Assembly (NCBI RefSeq): GCF_947502445.1 | Contig: NZ_CANMZW010000006.1 | Span: 1 to 64,000, forward strand | DNA length: 64,000 nucleotides | From: an uncultured Brevibacillus sp. | Lineage (GTDB): Bacteria > Bacillota > Bacilli > Brevibacillales > Brevibacillaceae | Reading direction: 5' to 3' | Shown: one piece after another, positions 8,128-17,174 of the stretch | Layout: each line of letters starts with the position of its first letter | Position numbering within the stretch: position 1 is the first letter of the stretch | The notes under the pieces: generated by a model | Database searches by the model: none | What the model was told of the DNA's origin: nothing | The model's input: only the letters and a program-made list of their open reading frames with translations | Made by a program: the position numbers and the translations under genes

Positions 8128-8853
8128 ATGTTGTTATGGGAAAACATCGTGAGTGCAGTTTATGTAATGGAAAAAAGATTGAAGGTGCCCTCACTGACTT
8201 CAGAAGAAAAGGAACTAGAATTGTACAAATTAAATTCTATTGCCGAGATAGTTTACTATGTGTATCACTTCCTTTTTTGGCATAAGACAAGTGAAAAATT
8301 GGTGGAGCAATATAATATGTGGCGTAGTAAAGGACGAACTTTTCAAGTGAAAAACAAAATGAGTAAGTTAGAGGAGCAAAGTATGATTTCTAACTTTAAT
8401 AATCTTATGGAGCAACGTGTAGGTAAAGACACCATTGATTTCATATTGAAGAGTACGTCAATCGAAGCTGTTCAAACAGTGGTAGGAAAATTCAGACGCA
8501 GTACTAGAATCCGCAAGCTGAAGGCGTATTTGCTGGTAGATATGTTATATCACTGTTTGGATGAGTCAGTTGCAGGAACACCAGAGCAAAAGTATTTAGA
8601 TTATTTATCGGTAAGGGATAGAAAAAAACGGGACTTTGGTAATCTGGATCAGGAGAAAATATCATTATTAGGTGGGGTAATTGATCACGCCGATCTAATG
8701 TTCTCCCGCACTAGAGATGGCTTCTTCCTCTTCTACAACGGTCAAATAAAGTTTGAAGAATTTCTTGTCGCAATAATTGAAGATTTGATTGGGCTAAGAG
8801 ATGAACAGAATGACACTGAATTAGAACCGATAAGTATTCTGGAGCAGTTTTAG
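8128..8853 (+). CDS. Unknown protein, first of two tandem paralogues
   Basis: A 241-residue helical protein. Start ATG 8128 follows GAAAGGATT; open frame upstream is not used. A central segment EQRVGKDTIDFILKS aligns with LERKIGSGTIEMILES of the next gene, and both continue to a basic KFRRS/QFRIG motif, so the two are diverged duplicates. No enzyme motif is visible. It lies downstream of the phased palindrome array, which could control or be bound by it. Function unknown. Confidence 0.6.
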   Translation: MLLWENIVSAVYVMEKRLKVPSLTSEEKELELYKLNSIAEIVYYVYHFLFWHKTSEKLVEQYNMWRSKGRTFQVKNKMSKLEEQSMISNFNNLMEQRVGKDTIDFILKSTSIEAVQTVVGKFRRSTRIRKLKAYLLVDMLYHCLDESVAGTPEQKYLDYLSVRDRKKRDFGNLDQEKISLLGGVIDHADLMFSRTRDGFFLFYNGQIKFEEFLVAIIEDLIGLRDEQNDTELEPISILEQF

Positions 8854-8881
8854 TCACATGTGACGGTAGGAGGGTTGCAAT

Positions 8882-9622
8882 ATGCCTAAGAATATCTTTA
8901 GACGACTGACAGAGGCACTTGACACCGTCAGTGGTAAAATCCATTCTGGTCATCTGCATGAGAATGAACTTGATCTTGAAGAAAAAAAGCTTGCTGCATT
9001 GGTGGAAATCACTAAATACGTCAAGTCGTTGGATTTTTTATCGCATGAAAAGACCAAGGAGAGATTGCGTTATTTCTTTAATTCAAGGTTCAATTATCGG
9101 AGTACTGCTCTCTATTTCGAATGTGGTTTGAATAAAATTGAGTCAGCAGTTTCTTATGCAGGGAAGACGTTAGAAAGAAAGATCGGTTCCGGTACAATAG
9201 AAATGATTTTAGAATCCAAAAATGAAAAGACGATTAATATGGCAATATCACAATTTCGTATTGGGATAGGGCAAGAACAACCTGATGAATGGTTTATTTC
9301 GGATATGGCAAAAAGGTTTCCAAAGGCTGAAAAAAGTAGTTCATTGACCATAGAGGAATGTAGAACAGAGCTAGCTTTCTTAGGGTATTGCACAAAGCAT
9401 TTCTATGAAAAGGAACTTGCAAAACTAGATAAACGAAAACTGGCTTTTCTACTTTACGTGCTGAACAGCGTAGATGGGAAGGTGGCGCTAGAAAGGTCAA
9501 TCTTATTGGGTTTTATTAAAGGGAAACTTGAGACGATCCGTGGCGTGTCTCTCAATGTAGGTAATCAAGTGGATGTGGTTATTGGTCTATTACAGTTGGA
9601 GAATCCACTATTTATCGAATGA
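8882..9622 (+). CDS. Unknown protein, second of two tandem paralogues
   Basis: A 246-residue helical protein with AGGAGG before the start, 28 bases after its paralogue. Shared features include the GxxTIxxIL core near residues 95-110 and a similar helix pattern through the C-terminal half. The pair may form a heteromer. No catalytic residues, signal or membrane segments are recognised. Confidence 0.65.
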   Translation: MPKNIFRRLTEALDTVSGKIHSGHLHENELDLEEKKLAALVEITKYVKSLDFLSHEKTKERLRYFFNSRFNYRSTALYFECGLNKIESAVSYAGKTLERKIGSGTIEMILESKNEKTINMAISQFRIGIGQEQPDEWFISDMAKRFPKAEKSSSLTIEECRTELAFLGYCTKHFYEKELAKLDKRKLAFLLYVLNSVDGKVALERSILLGFIKGKLETIRGVSLNVGNQVDVVIGLLQLENPLFIE

Positions 9623-10028
9623 TGTTGACTAGATAGGACTTTTCAAGGTAAAGTCCAAGCGAATCGTAAAAGATGAAAGTATAGAATCTTCGGACAAGTT
9701 AAAGAAAGTAAGTCCTTTTATTTTTTGTTGTTATTTTGCGGCTTTCCTTAGTTTTGAGCGATTAGTACATTACAAATGATGAATTATGAATAGGGGTACG
9801 GAAATAGTGGGATTTTTAAATGAAAGTGAGGAGTTTCCCCATTGCGGAATCAGTTTACAAGGAGAACCTATCCCTTTAAAAAGTTGACTATCTTACAACA
9901 AGTTTACTTATTTCAGCAGGAAAATAGGTATATATATTGATTCGTTTGACAGAACGGATCGATATATATGTAGAGATTGCGGTGGGGGATGGGATCTTGA
10001 GTCTCACCTATTTAAGGGGGTTCCTTCC
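9623..10028. other. Intergenic stretch with terminator-like hairpin and palindrome
   Basis: A weak hairpin (GGAC..GTCC, 9693-9718) is followed by TTTTATTTTTT. Further on is the inverted repeat at 9928-9970. No gene is seen. Confidence 0.4.
9928..9970. repeat. Inverted repeat, operator-like
   Basis: The arms ATATATTGATTCGTT and AACGGATCGATATAT pair around TGACAG, with two mismatches. It lies about 60 bases before the next gene and could be an operator; it lacks a T run. Confidence 0.45.
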
Positions 10029-10598
10029 TTGAGATATGACCCTTCAAACCCGAGGAATCGTGGCAGTAGAATCGTAGGCAAGATAAAGATTGGATCTATA
10101 GAAACGGAGATACCGATTGCATGGAGCAGGGATGATAGTATTTTCATGGAGGAGTTTTTGAAAAATACCAAAAATGGCTGGGTATTCATCGACAACCAGA
10201 TTAATATCAATAGATTGGGGATGAATACAGTTATCTTTGACTATAATGCACTGAATGGTCAGCTATATGATCATCTTAACAATAGTCTTCATACGCCGGA
10301 AGTAAATGAATCACTTAATATTCGGATTACCACTCCCGAAGAGAAAATGAAATTCCGTATCTGTTCTGTTTATCATAAGAAATTTGATGATTGGAAGAGT
10401 TACAGGCAGTTCTTTCATGAAGAAAAAGATAGGCATGAATTTGTTGATCATTTACGTCACAAAAACGAGTTGAAACGATTGGAAAATACAGAGGTATCTA
10501 TTTATCATAACTTCCTAACCATATCAGTATTTCAGAAAACCAATGAAAAAGGGTGCAATTTAATCGTACAGGCAAGGCTAATAACAGAAGACGAATAA
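10029..10598 (+). CDS. Unknown protein
   Basis: A 189-residue protein starting at TTG 10029, 10 bases after AAGGGGG. The N-terminal half appears beta-rich, and residues 110-150 are helical and His/Lys-rich (YHKKFDDWKSYRQFFHEEKD). No known motif is found. It precedes the amidoligase gene but is separated by 300 bases, so it is probably a separate unit. Confidence 0.55.
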   Translation: MRYDPSNPRNRGSRIVGKIKIGSIETEIPIAWSRDDSIFMEEFLKNTKNGWVFIDNQININRLGMNTVIFDYNALNGQLYDHLNNSLHTPEVNESLNIRITTPEEKMKFRICSVYHKKFDDWKSYRQFFHEEKDRHEFVDHLRHKNELKRLENTEVSIYHNFLTISVFQKTNEKGCNLIVQARLITEDE

Positions 10599-10900
10599 CC
10601 ATGTATCTCTCGTATTGTGAGGATATTTTTTTTGCTCTCGAAAATAAGACAAGATTTTGTAGTTAAAAGTTCCGCCACGATAGTTTGATGTCGTGGCAAT
10701 TTACGTATGGAGTTTTAAAGGGCTATCTGAAATCAAATTTCATATTGGATAACTCAGCATCATTCCTATCAAGCTAAGAAAAATTTTTCAACAAATTTTC
10801 TAAAAATCAAACAAAAAGTCATTTTGATGCAATGGAAACCTGAGAAAAATTACACAACTAACGAGTTAATTTGTTGTTAGTTGGGAGGCTCAGGAATGCT
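10599..10900. other. Intergenic stretch with leader hairpins
   Basis: The hairpin GCCACGA..TCGTGGC lies at 10673-10696. A second inverted repeat, CAACTAAC..GTTAGTTG (10855-10883), ends just at the GGGAGG of the amidoligase gene and could mask its ribosome binding site. No gene is seen. Confidence 0.4.
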
Positions 10901-11824
10901 GTGAACTACAAGAATCTTACATTCGGAATTGAGATTGAATTTACCCGTATCCGAAGGTCAGAAGCAGCTACTATCATAGCAGACTTCTTTGACACAAGAC
11001 CTGTTCAAAGGGGAGGGTGGGGACACGATACATATGAAATTATAGACCAGTCAGGGGGAATATGGCAGATTGTAAAAGATGCGTCGATTGAGCCAGAAAA
11101 GAAGGACAATGGAAGTATAGTCGTTGCATCAGATGATTTTCAATGCGAACTCGTTTCTCCTGTGCTTAAATACAGCGACATTCCCCTCCTTCAAGATCTT
11201 ATTCGTGATCTAAGAAAGGAAGCTAGTACAAATAGAAGTTGTGGAATACATATTCACGTTTCGGCAGAAAACTTCTCGCCCAATGCATTGAGGATATTGT
11301 GCAACATAATGTACGCAAAACAAGCTTTATTAAGTAGGGCGCTTAATGTGAATGATCATCGCCGTAGGTACTGCTTGCATCTCCCAAATGAATTTATTGA
11401 GAAGCTAAACAAGAAGAAGCCACAGACTTTGGAACAATTTGCTGAAGTATGGTATTACGGATTCAATGCTAATCCAAGACGCAGGAGGGATCGCTATAAC
11501 GACTCAAGGTATCGTATCCTAAACATCCATCCCTTGTTATCGGGAAGATTTAAAACGGTAGAGTTCCGTCTTTACAATAGCGCATTACATGCTGGAAAGG
11601 TCAAGGCGTATATACAATTGAGCTTACTCATCGTCGCTCAAGCATTAAATCAGAAAAAGGCAACAGTTCGAGTTACGGAATCAGAGAACGGAAATGACAA
11701 ATACACTTTCAGAGTATGGCTCCTACGACTAGGGGCTATTTCTGATGAATTTAAGACCATGCGATATCACTTGCTAAAGGAGTTAGAAGGAAATTCGGCT
11801 TGGCGTGTCCCTCCTGATACCTGA
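10901..11824 (+). CDS. Amidoligase family enzyme (Amidoligase_2)
   Basis: A 307-residue member of the COOH-NH2 ligase fold related to glutamate-cysteine ligases. Seen are the opening FGIEIEF (residues 8-14), a histidine pair in CGIHIHVSAENF, and the late VEFRLYNSAL motif that supplies metal and ATP contacts in this family. Such enzymes are expected to form an amide bond between a carboxylate and an amine on a peptide or small molecule. The gamma-glutamylcyclotransferase-like gene follows, an association reported for this family in the comparative genomics of Iyer and co-workers (2009). GTG 10901 is chosen because the domain starts immediately after; earlier TTG codons exist. The substrate is unknown. 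Confidence 0.8.
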   Translation: MNYKNLTFGIEIEFTRIRRSEAATIIADFFDTRPVQRGGWGHDTYEIIDQSGGIWQIVKDASIEPEKKDNGSIVVASDDFQCELVSPVLKYSDIPLLQDLIRDLRKEASTNRSCGIHIHVSAENFSPNALRILCNIMYAKQALLSRALNVNDHRRRYCLHLPNEFIEKLNKKKPQTLEQFAEVWYYGFNANPRRRRDRYNDSRYRILNIHPLLSGRFKTVEFRLYNSALHAGKVKAYIQLSLLIVAQALNQKKATVRVTESENGNDKYTFRVWLLRLGAISDEFKTMRYHLLKELEGNSAWRVPPDT

Positions 11825-11938
11825 TGCTTGGGGTATGTGAATGATTTCTTATATAAGATGCTGGTAAAATACACTACACAAACCGCTAGATTGTACGGTA
11901 AAGTAGCAAATCAAATGTAGAAAAAGGGTGATCAGATT

Positions 11939-12433
11939 ATGAATAATCGTCAGTTATATGCAGCCTATGGGAGTAACCTTAATATTGACCAAATGAAAAG
12001 AAGATGTCCTGAAAGCTATGTAGTCGGGGTGGGGGTGATCGAGGGCTATGAACTGGAATTCAGGTTTTTTGCAAACATTATTAAATCGCAGGGGCATCAA
12101 GTTCCGGTTGTCATTTGGAGTATTTCGCAAAAAGACGAGAGAGCATTGGATCACTACGAAGGCGTTGCAAACCGACTGTATTACAAGGAGACGCTCAAGG
12201 TAACACTTGAAGGCTTTAAAGAGAATGGTCATGTCGGTGAAATTGATGCGATGGTTTATATCATGCATGCTGGTGTAAACAGACCAATTCAGGCACCCTC
12301 GCTTTCCTATTACGAAATAGTTCGTCAGGGCTACCTTCAGAATGATCTTGAGCTTCGGTTTTTGGCAGTAGCAGCCATCAAAGCTGGGGCAAAACTCGAT
12401 GAAGATCAAATTGTAGCGATGGGATACAAGTAG
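11939..12433 (+). CDS. Gamma-glutamylcyclotransferase-like (AIG2/GGCT) protein
   Basis: A 164-residue protein with the family's YAAYGSNLN substrate loop (residues 7-15) and the conserved acidic residue in HYEGV (Glu74), which acts as general base in GGCT enzymes. Members release amines or amino acids from gamma-glutamyl amides as 5-oxoproline. Placed 114 bases after an amidoligase, it may trim, recycle or reverse the product of that ligase. AAAAGGGTG precedes the ATG. Both catalytic signatures look intact. Confidence 0.8.
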   Translation: MNNRQLYAAYGSNLNIDQMKRRCPESYVVGVGVIEGYELEFRFFANIIKSQGHQVPVVIWSISQKDERALDHYEGVANRLYYKETLKVTLEGFKENGHVGEIDAMVYIMHAGVNRPIQAPSLSYYEIVRQGYLQNDLELRFLAVAAIKAGAKLDEDQIVAMGYK

Positions 12434-12914
12434 GAATATCGGATCTATGATACTTTAGATGACTTCTTTATGGGACGTCAATTTTGACAAGGCAATTTTG
12501 AATGTGTGAATTCGACAGAACTTCTTTCGGATTAGTAGCTTTTTGACGGGGTTCAAATTTTTTAAAAGGTCTGGGTTAATTTTTTCTAGCTGTTCATGTG
12601 CAACAAATGAGTATAAAAACATTGTGTTATGCGGTCACAATTCATGACGAGAAGTGCCTATTTGCTAACCCAATTTTCGATTTACTGATAATAAATACAG
12701 TATATAAGGAACGAAAACAAAGGAATACAAAGATGAGATCTTACATTCGCTTAGACCTTTACAACCCGACAATTCAAGCAACAAGGGAATTTTTATTATA
12801 TAGGACATTCAGTGCGGCATTTTCGCTGTGCTGGGTCGAATTCTTGAGAAACTGCACTCATACATTGTTTGTAACTTACAAAAGGGATCGAGTACGGGAA
12901 TGAATTTCTTGCTA

Positions 12915-12949
12915 CCAAAAACTGCACATTGCTGATGTTCAGTTTTTGG
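12915..12949. terminator. Hairpin, possible bidirectional terminator
   Basis: The arms CCAAAAACTG and CAGTTTTTGG are perfectly paired around a 15-base loop. The stem's own A and T runs give short U tracts in both directions. Confidence 0.45.
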
Positions 12950-13045
12950 AATCATTACATGATGTCAGAAAAGTGGCAGACCAAAAAACTTCTTATAATT
13001 TTGGAACGAATCAAGCATTTAAAAATTGAATAAGCGAAAGGACAG

Positions 13046-13070
13046 AGCCGACCATCACCAATGGTCGGCT
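13046..13070. repeat. Perfect 10-bp hairpin
   Basis: The arms AGCCGACCAT and ATGGTCGGCT pair around CACCA. The T run is poor on either side, so it is either a weak terminator or a binding site. Confidence 0.45.
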
Positions 13071-13222
13071 AAATTTATAAGCAGATATTCCAGACATCCA
13101 CCTTTTTTTGCTTCATGGGTATATAGATGTGATGTTGTGCTAGAAATACAATTGATACATCTATGAGAATAAATAGTAGTATATGGAAAATAGTTGGAAA
13201 AATGAAGGGGATATGCAAGTAA

Positions 13223-14416
13223 TTGTCGAACTTTAGGACTAAAGCTTCTAGTACGAAGGAAGTGAATTTATCATTGTTACCAAAAATGGCTAAACAGAAA
13301 AATGATGATACTAAGACCAAACTTGGCGATATTTATCATTATTATGTTGTTCTTGATTATTGTCTTGAACTCAAAGAGAATGAAACAATTTTGGTAGAAA
13401 AGTATGGTGATATCTCTATCGTCTCCGATGAAGATTCTAGAAACATAGAGGTCAAGCATCATCAAGATGAGCATATATTGAGTGATCGTCATCTTGATTT
13501 TTGGAAGACTCTTCGTAATTGGATAACATACCACCAAAATATGCGGCAATTTAAAACACTGATACTGTATACGACCTCTACTTTCGGAGAGAAGAGCAAC
13601 TTGAATTTATGGAATAGGTCAAAGGCGTATGAACGGTTAAATATTTTGATGAAGATCGGGCAAGAAGTTAAGAAGGCTGAAGAGGGATTCCGTCCAATAT
13701 ATGAGTCTATCTTCAAGCATGAAGTTGAAGATATTTTAACTATCCTTGAAAAAGTTGAACTTTATACAAGTCAGACTGATATTGTATATATCGAGAAAAA
13801 AATAATGAATAGTAGTTTCTTTAAAAGTATTAGAAAAAATGATCGGAAACCTTTTATAGATAGTCTAATGGGATACATACTTACTCTTCCAGTAAATAAA
13901 CACTATAAATGGGAGATCTCATACGAGGACTTTGTATCCCTTGCCTGTGAGGTGAGAGATAGATTTACAAGTACGTCTGGCGGTTTGCGTTTACCACCAA
14001 ACATACCGGCACACCCCCAAGATGAAGAGACTTATAAGAACAAGAGATTTGTTAAAGAACTCAAGGATATTAAATATGATAGTAAGATACCTAGCGCAAT
14101 ATCATATTATTGGCGTGCGCAACAAGCAATTTTCTATTCGTCCTTGAATAACCCAATTTTTAATATAGACTTGGGTGAGTTCCAAAGCGATATAAAAGAT
14201 TCATTAGTTGAGTTCAAATCCTCATTTAAAGACGATTGTGATAAAACAGATCCAGAAGATGTAATCCATAAATCTAAACGATTATATGACAAAGCTATGG
14301 AAATGCCGGCTAATGATTTTAATTCGGTTAAACCTAATCGACCATTTTTTCAGAGAGGGATTATTCATAAAGTGGTTGAGGAAAGGGGCTTTTCATGGAA
14401 CATAATGAAAAAATAA
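13223..14416 (+). CDS. ABC-three-component system nuclease subunit (DUF4297/Cap4-like N-terminus)
   Basis: A 397-residue protein forming the first component of an ABC-three-component (ABC-3C) defence operon. The N-terminal 120 residues show the dsDNA nuclease pattern of the DUF4297/Cap4 group: a GDIYHYYVVLDYCLEL helix, then GDISIVSDED and NIEVKHH, giving the acidic residue and ExK of the PD-(D/E)XK active site. The C-terminal half is helical and probably binds the other components. It overlaps the middle-component gene by 22 bases. The start is uncertain (TTG 13223, TTG 13274 or ATG 13286). The expected role is cell-killing or DNA-degrading effector after phage sensing, by analogy with the family. 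Confidence 0.75.
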   Translation: MSNFRTKASSTKEVNLSLLPKMAKQKNDDTKTKLGDIYHYYVVLDYCLELKENETILVEKYGDISIVSDEDSRNIEVKHHQDEHILSDRHLDFWKTLRNWITYHQNMRQFKTLILYTTSTFGEKSNLNLWNRSKAYERLNILMKIGQEVKKAEEGFRPIYESIFKHEVEDILTILEKVELYTSQTDIVYIEKKIMNSSFFKSIRKNDRKPFIDSLMGYILTLPVNKHYKWEISYEDFVSLACEVRDRFTSTSGGLRLPPNIPAHPQDEETYKNKRFVKELKDIKYDSKIPSAISYYWRAQQAIFYSSLNNPIFNIDLGEFQSDIKDSLVEFKSSFKDDCDKTDPEDVIHKSKRLYDKAMEMPANDFNSVKPNRPFFQRGIIHKVVEERGFSWNIMKK

Positions 14417-14916
14417 CAAATGAGGAGTATGAATATGTTGACCATATTCAGAGTATTACTTTAAACCCGTTTTTCATGAGTAGAATTATTCATGCATTTG
14501 TCTCGGGGTATGAAAAGGCGGAAAAGGAAGTAATTCCATTCAACCTTTTATACATTGTCTTGCCAATTATTTATTATCGTCCGTCTCGGAAATTATTAAT
14601 AAAAGCACAGAGTAGAAGTTCTTTGCGAAGCTTGTTTGTCGATGATTTAGAAAAGGCTGCTGCTCTCGGTGGGCTTCAAGAGCGACTGTTTTATTTTTAT
14701 AATTTGACGAACCAGTCGTTTATCATTGCTGCAAATGAAGGAAGAGTTCGTCTTAATTCGGATGGATGGATTGAGCTTTCTAAAACCATAGATTACAAAG
14801 ATGTTTTGAATAAAAACGTTAGAGATTTTATCAGGGCAGCTCATTACTTGGGATTATTGTGTTCGAAAATGGAAGTCTCGAATGTATATCGACTGCTGGG
14901 GGTAACACTTCTATGA
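14395..14916 (+). CDS. ABC-three-component system middle component
   Basis: A 173-residue helical protein between a nuclease subunit and a DUF3732 ATPase, the position and size of ABC-3C middle components. Features include the IHAFVSGYEKAEKEV helix, a central LLYIVLPIIYYRPSRKLL hydrophobic segment and a C-terminal GLLCSKMEVSNVYRLLGV helix. It overlaps the gene before by 22 bases and the gene after by 4 (ATGA). It should link ATPase and effector; no catalytic residues are expected. Confidence 0.75.
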   Translation: MEHNEKITNEEYEYVDHIQSITLNPFFMSRIIHAFVSGYEKAEKEVIPFNLLYIVLPIIYYRPSRKLLIKAQSRSSLRSLFVDDLEKAAALGGLQERLFYFYNLTNQSFIIAANEGRVRLNSDGWIELSKTIDYKDVLNKNVRDFIRAAHYLGLLCSKMEVSNVYRLLGVTLL

Positions 14917-16844
14917 ATGTTTATATTAAATCCATTCTCGCATTTAATGTGGAAGGTGAAAAGAGACATGTAGATTTATCCGAGGGATTAAATGTAATAA
15001 CAGGTGAATCTAAAAGCGGTAAGAGTGCATTGTTAGAAATAATCGATTACTGTTTTGGAAGCTCGAAATCCACTATTCCCAAAGGGGAAGTGACGAAATT
15101 TGGTTATTTGTTTGCTATTATACTTAAGTTCCCGAAGTATCATCTAGTTGTAGCTCGTAAGGGATTCGAAAATGATGGTAAAAAACAAATGTATTTGTAT
15201 CGTACTTCCCAAGATATTATACCGAAAGACTTACAAAAGGATCTCTTCACAGAAGAGTATGCATTGAGTTTGGATCAAGCAAAAATTGAATTAGGTAAAG
15301 AGTTTGGCATCACAGTTACTAATTCAACTGAAAATATTGATGCTGCAAAAAGTGAACCAAGACCCTCAGTTAGAAATATGACCTCGTATATGTTTCAACA
15401 TCAAAATTTAGTAGCAAGCAAATTTGCTCTTTTCTATCGTTTTGAGGATTCACAAAAACGTGAGCAGACAATCAAACAGTTCCCAGTCTTTGCCGGTTGG
15501 GTAGACCAGCAATATTATAATTATCGTATAGAACTAGATGAGCTGTTAAAACAACAAAAACGTAAAGAAAAACTACAACAATCGTATCACAAATCAACTG
15601 AGATAATCAGAAGGGACTTGCTGAATACGTATAAACGTTATTACATGTTGGTTGGTAAGACCTTAGATGATAATTTATCATTAAATAGATTACTGAGTCT
15701 AAGAAGCAGCCTACCTGACTTTACAAGAGAAAGTTATTTATCAGAAGAGATGGAACGCAGATATGAAGAATTAAAGAAGCAGCGTGAAGAATTGAAACAA
15801 CAAAGATATGATTTAGAAATGAGTATAAGCAATTTAGAGCTTAGTCATGGATATGGACAAAGCTACTCTTCTAACTTAAAGTCGCTAAAAGCAATATTAA
15901 ATCATTCACTTAATCATAACGACTCATATGATTGTCCAGTTTGTGGGCAAGGTGTTGAAGTTCTGTCCCAAAAAATTATATCCTTAAAGGATTCCAAAAG
16001 GTGGCTCGTAGAGGAGCTTGCAAGCGTTAAAGGTCAAGGTAATGAGTTCCATTTACAGATTCACAATTTAAAATTGGAAAAAGATAAAATTAACGATGAA
16101 ATTAGAAGACTTGGGAATGAAATCAGCAAAATCGAAGAAATTACGGACAGATGGAAGAAAACAAAGAAGCTGGATAATGAAGTTGTATATGCAAGAGCTG
16201 AGATTGATATTGAGTGCAAAAGAATTGAAGAGCAACTTATCAATCTAAGTAAAAATGACAATGAAACGGATATACGGATTAATAAACTTAACAGACTAAT
16301 TGATGGTTACAATTTACACTCCTATTACTCACAAGCGGAAACTTTCTTTAAAACAAATATAAGCAGGATCATTGAAAAATTGGATTTTGAAGAAGAGTTC
16401 CGACCAGCTGATTTGAATTTTTTACTAGACACATTTGATTTATATCATCACGATAAGGGGAGTAAGTCAAGGGTATATCTTAGCGAAATGGGGAGTGGAG
16501 CCAACTGGCTGGCTTGCCATGTAAGTTTATTTCTATGTTTTCTTCATTTCTTTGCAATACAGGAGAATTCAGTAATACCGTCGATTCTATTCTTTGACCA
16601 ACCAAGCCAGGTATATTTCCCTGAAAAAATATTTATTAATGCAAAAGAAAAATCGAACGATGTCCAGAAAGTAGAGCAAATTTATAAGACAATCTTAGAA
16701 GAAATTGAGTTGATTGAAGAAACAACTCATTATAAACCACAAGTCATCGTAACAGACCATGTTGGCGAATTGGACATTGAAGGCTATAAATTTGAAGATT
16801 ATCTGCGTAAAAATTGGAGAGGACATGATAATAAATTTATTTAG
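14913..16844 (+). CDS. ABC-three-component system ATPase (DUF3732, Rad50/SMC-like)
   Basis: A 643-residue ABC ATPase. The Walker A is GESKSGKSA (residues 31-39). Two long coiled-coil stretches (about 200-345 and 360-480) flank a CPVCG motif near residue 341 that resembles the Rad50 zinc hook. The signature LSEMGSGANW lies near 523 and the Walker B ILFFDQPS near 560. DUF3732 proteins are the motor and sensor of ABC-3C defence systems. The start was set at ATG 14913, which overlaps the previous stop as ATGA; an earlier frame exists but runs inside that gene. A hairpin terminator follows, so the three genes form a closed operon. Confidence 0.85.
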   Translation: MNVYIKSILAFNVEGEKRHVDLSEGLNVITGESKSGKSALLEIIDYCFGSSKSTIPKGEVTKFGYLFAIILKFPKYHLVVARKGFENDGKKQMYLYRTSQDIIPKDLQKDLFTEEYALSLDQAKIELGKEFGITVTNSTENIDAAKSEPRPSVRNMTSYMFQHQNLVASKFALFYRFEDSQKREQTIKQFPVFAGWVDQQYYNYRIELDELLKQQKRKEKLQQSYHKSTEIIRRDLLNTYKRYYMLVGKTLDDNLSLNRLLSLRSSLPDFTRESYLSEEMERRYEELKKQREELKQQRYDLEMSISNLELSHGYGQSYSSNLKSLKAILNHSLNHNDSYDCPVCGQGVEVLSQKIISLKDSKRWLVEELASVKGQGNEFHLQIHNLKLEKDKINDEIRRLGNEISKIEEITDRWKKTKKLDNEVVYARAEIDIECKRIEEQLINLSKNDNETDIRINKLNRLIDGYNLHSYYSQAETFFKTNISRIIEKLDFEEEFRPADLNFLLDTFDLYHHDKGSKSRVYLSEMGSGANWLACHVSLFLCFLHFFAIQENSVIPSILFFDQPSQVYFPEKIFINAKEKSNDVQKVEQIYKTILEEIELIEETTHYKPQVIVTDHVGELDIEGYKFEDYLRKNWRGHDNKFI

Positions 16845-16891
16845 CTTTTATTTCAAATAAGTTTGATGCTTCAAATTATCGTTTAGGAAGC

Positions 16892-16927
16892 TCTTATCCT
16901 CTCCAAAGAGAGCCATAAGATCTTTTT
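16892..16927 (+). terminator. Terminator after ABC-3C operon
   Basis: TCTTAT..ATAAGA stem with internal CTCTCC/AGAGAG pairing is followed by TCTTTTT. Confidence 0.5.
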
Positions 16928-17000
16928 GGTAAATTTACTGCCAATTTTCAAAGTGCATCAAGGGCTACTGAGATTTTGTGAGAGAGAATTTTGAGGTAAA

Positions 17001-17052
17001 AAGAACAGCAGTTTAGAACTCGAAGCTGAGTCCATTACTGCTGTTCTTTATT
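17001..17052. terminator. Terminator hairpin, first of three related copies
   Basis: AAGAACAGCAGT pairs with ACTGCTGTTCTT and is followed by TATTTATT. The loop holds AGAACT..GAGT, shared with the hairpins at 19761 and 26270. Confidence 0.75.
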
Positions 17053-17174
17053 TATTCCACAATGTAGAAGATTTGAGAGAAACGTTCTAACAGCTTCTGC
17101 ATGCCATTTTTCATTATTTCCGTTCGATTTGGACGGTATAATATACCAATAACAGATTTTGGAGGAGGCTAAAG

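Larger units (their letters stand above)
12434..13222. other. Intergenic stretch with two strong hairpins
   Basis: One open frame (12598-12903) has no binding site and an odd composition, and I do not call it. Two perfect 10-bp stems are present (12915-12949 and 13046-13070). The rest, AT-rich, leads into the ABC-three-component operon and probably holds its promoter. Confidence 0.4.

Noticed and set aside
12598-12903. 101-codon open frame
   Set aside because: No binding site, no recognisable domain, AT-rich sequence where such frames arise by chance.
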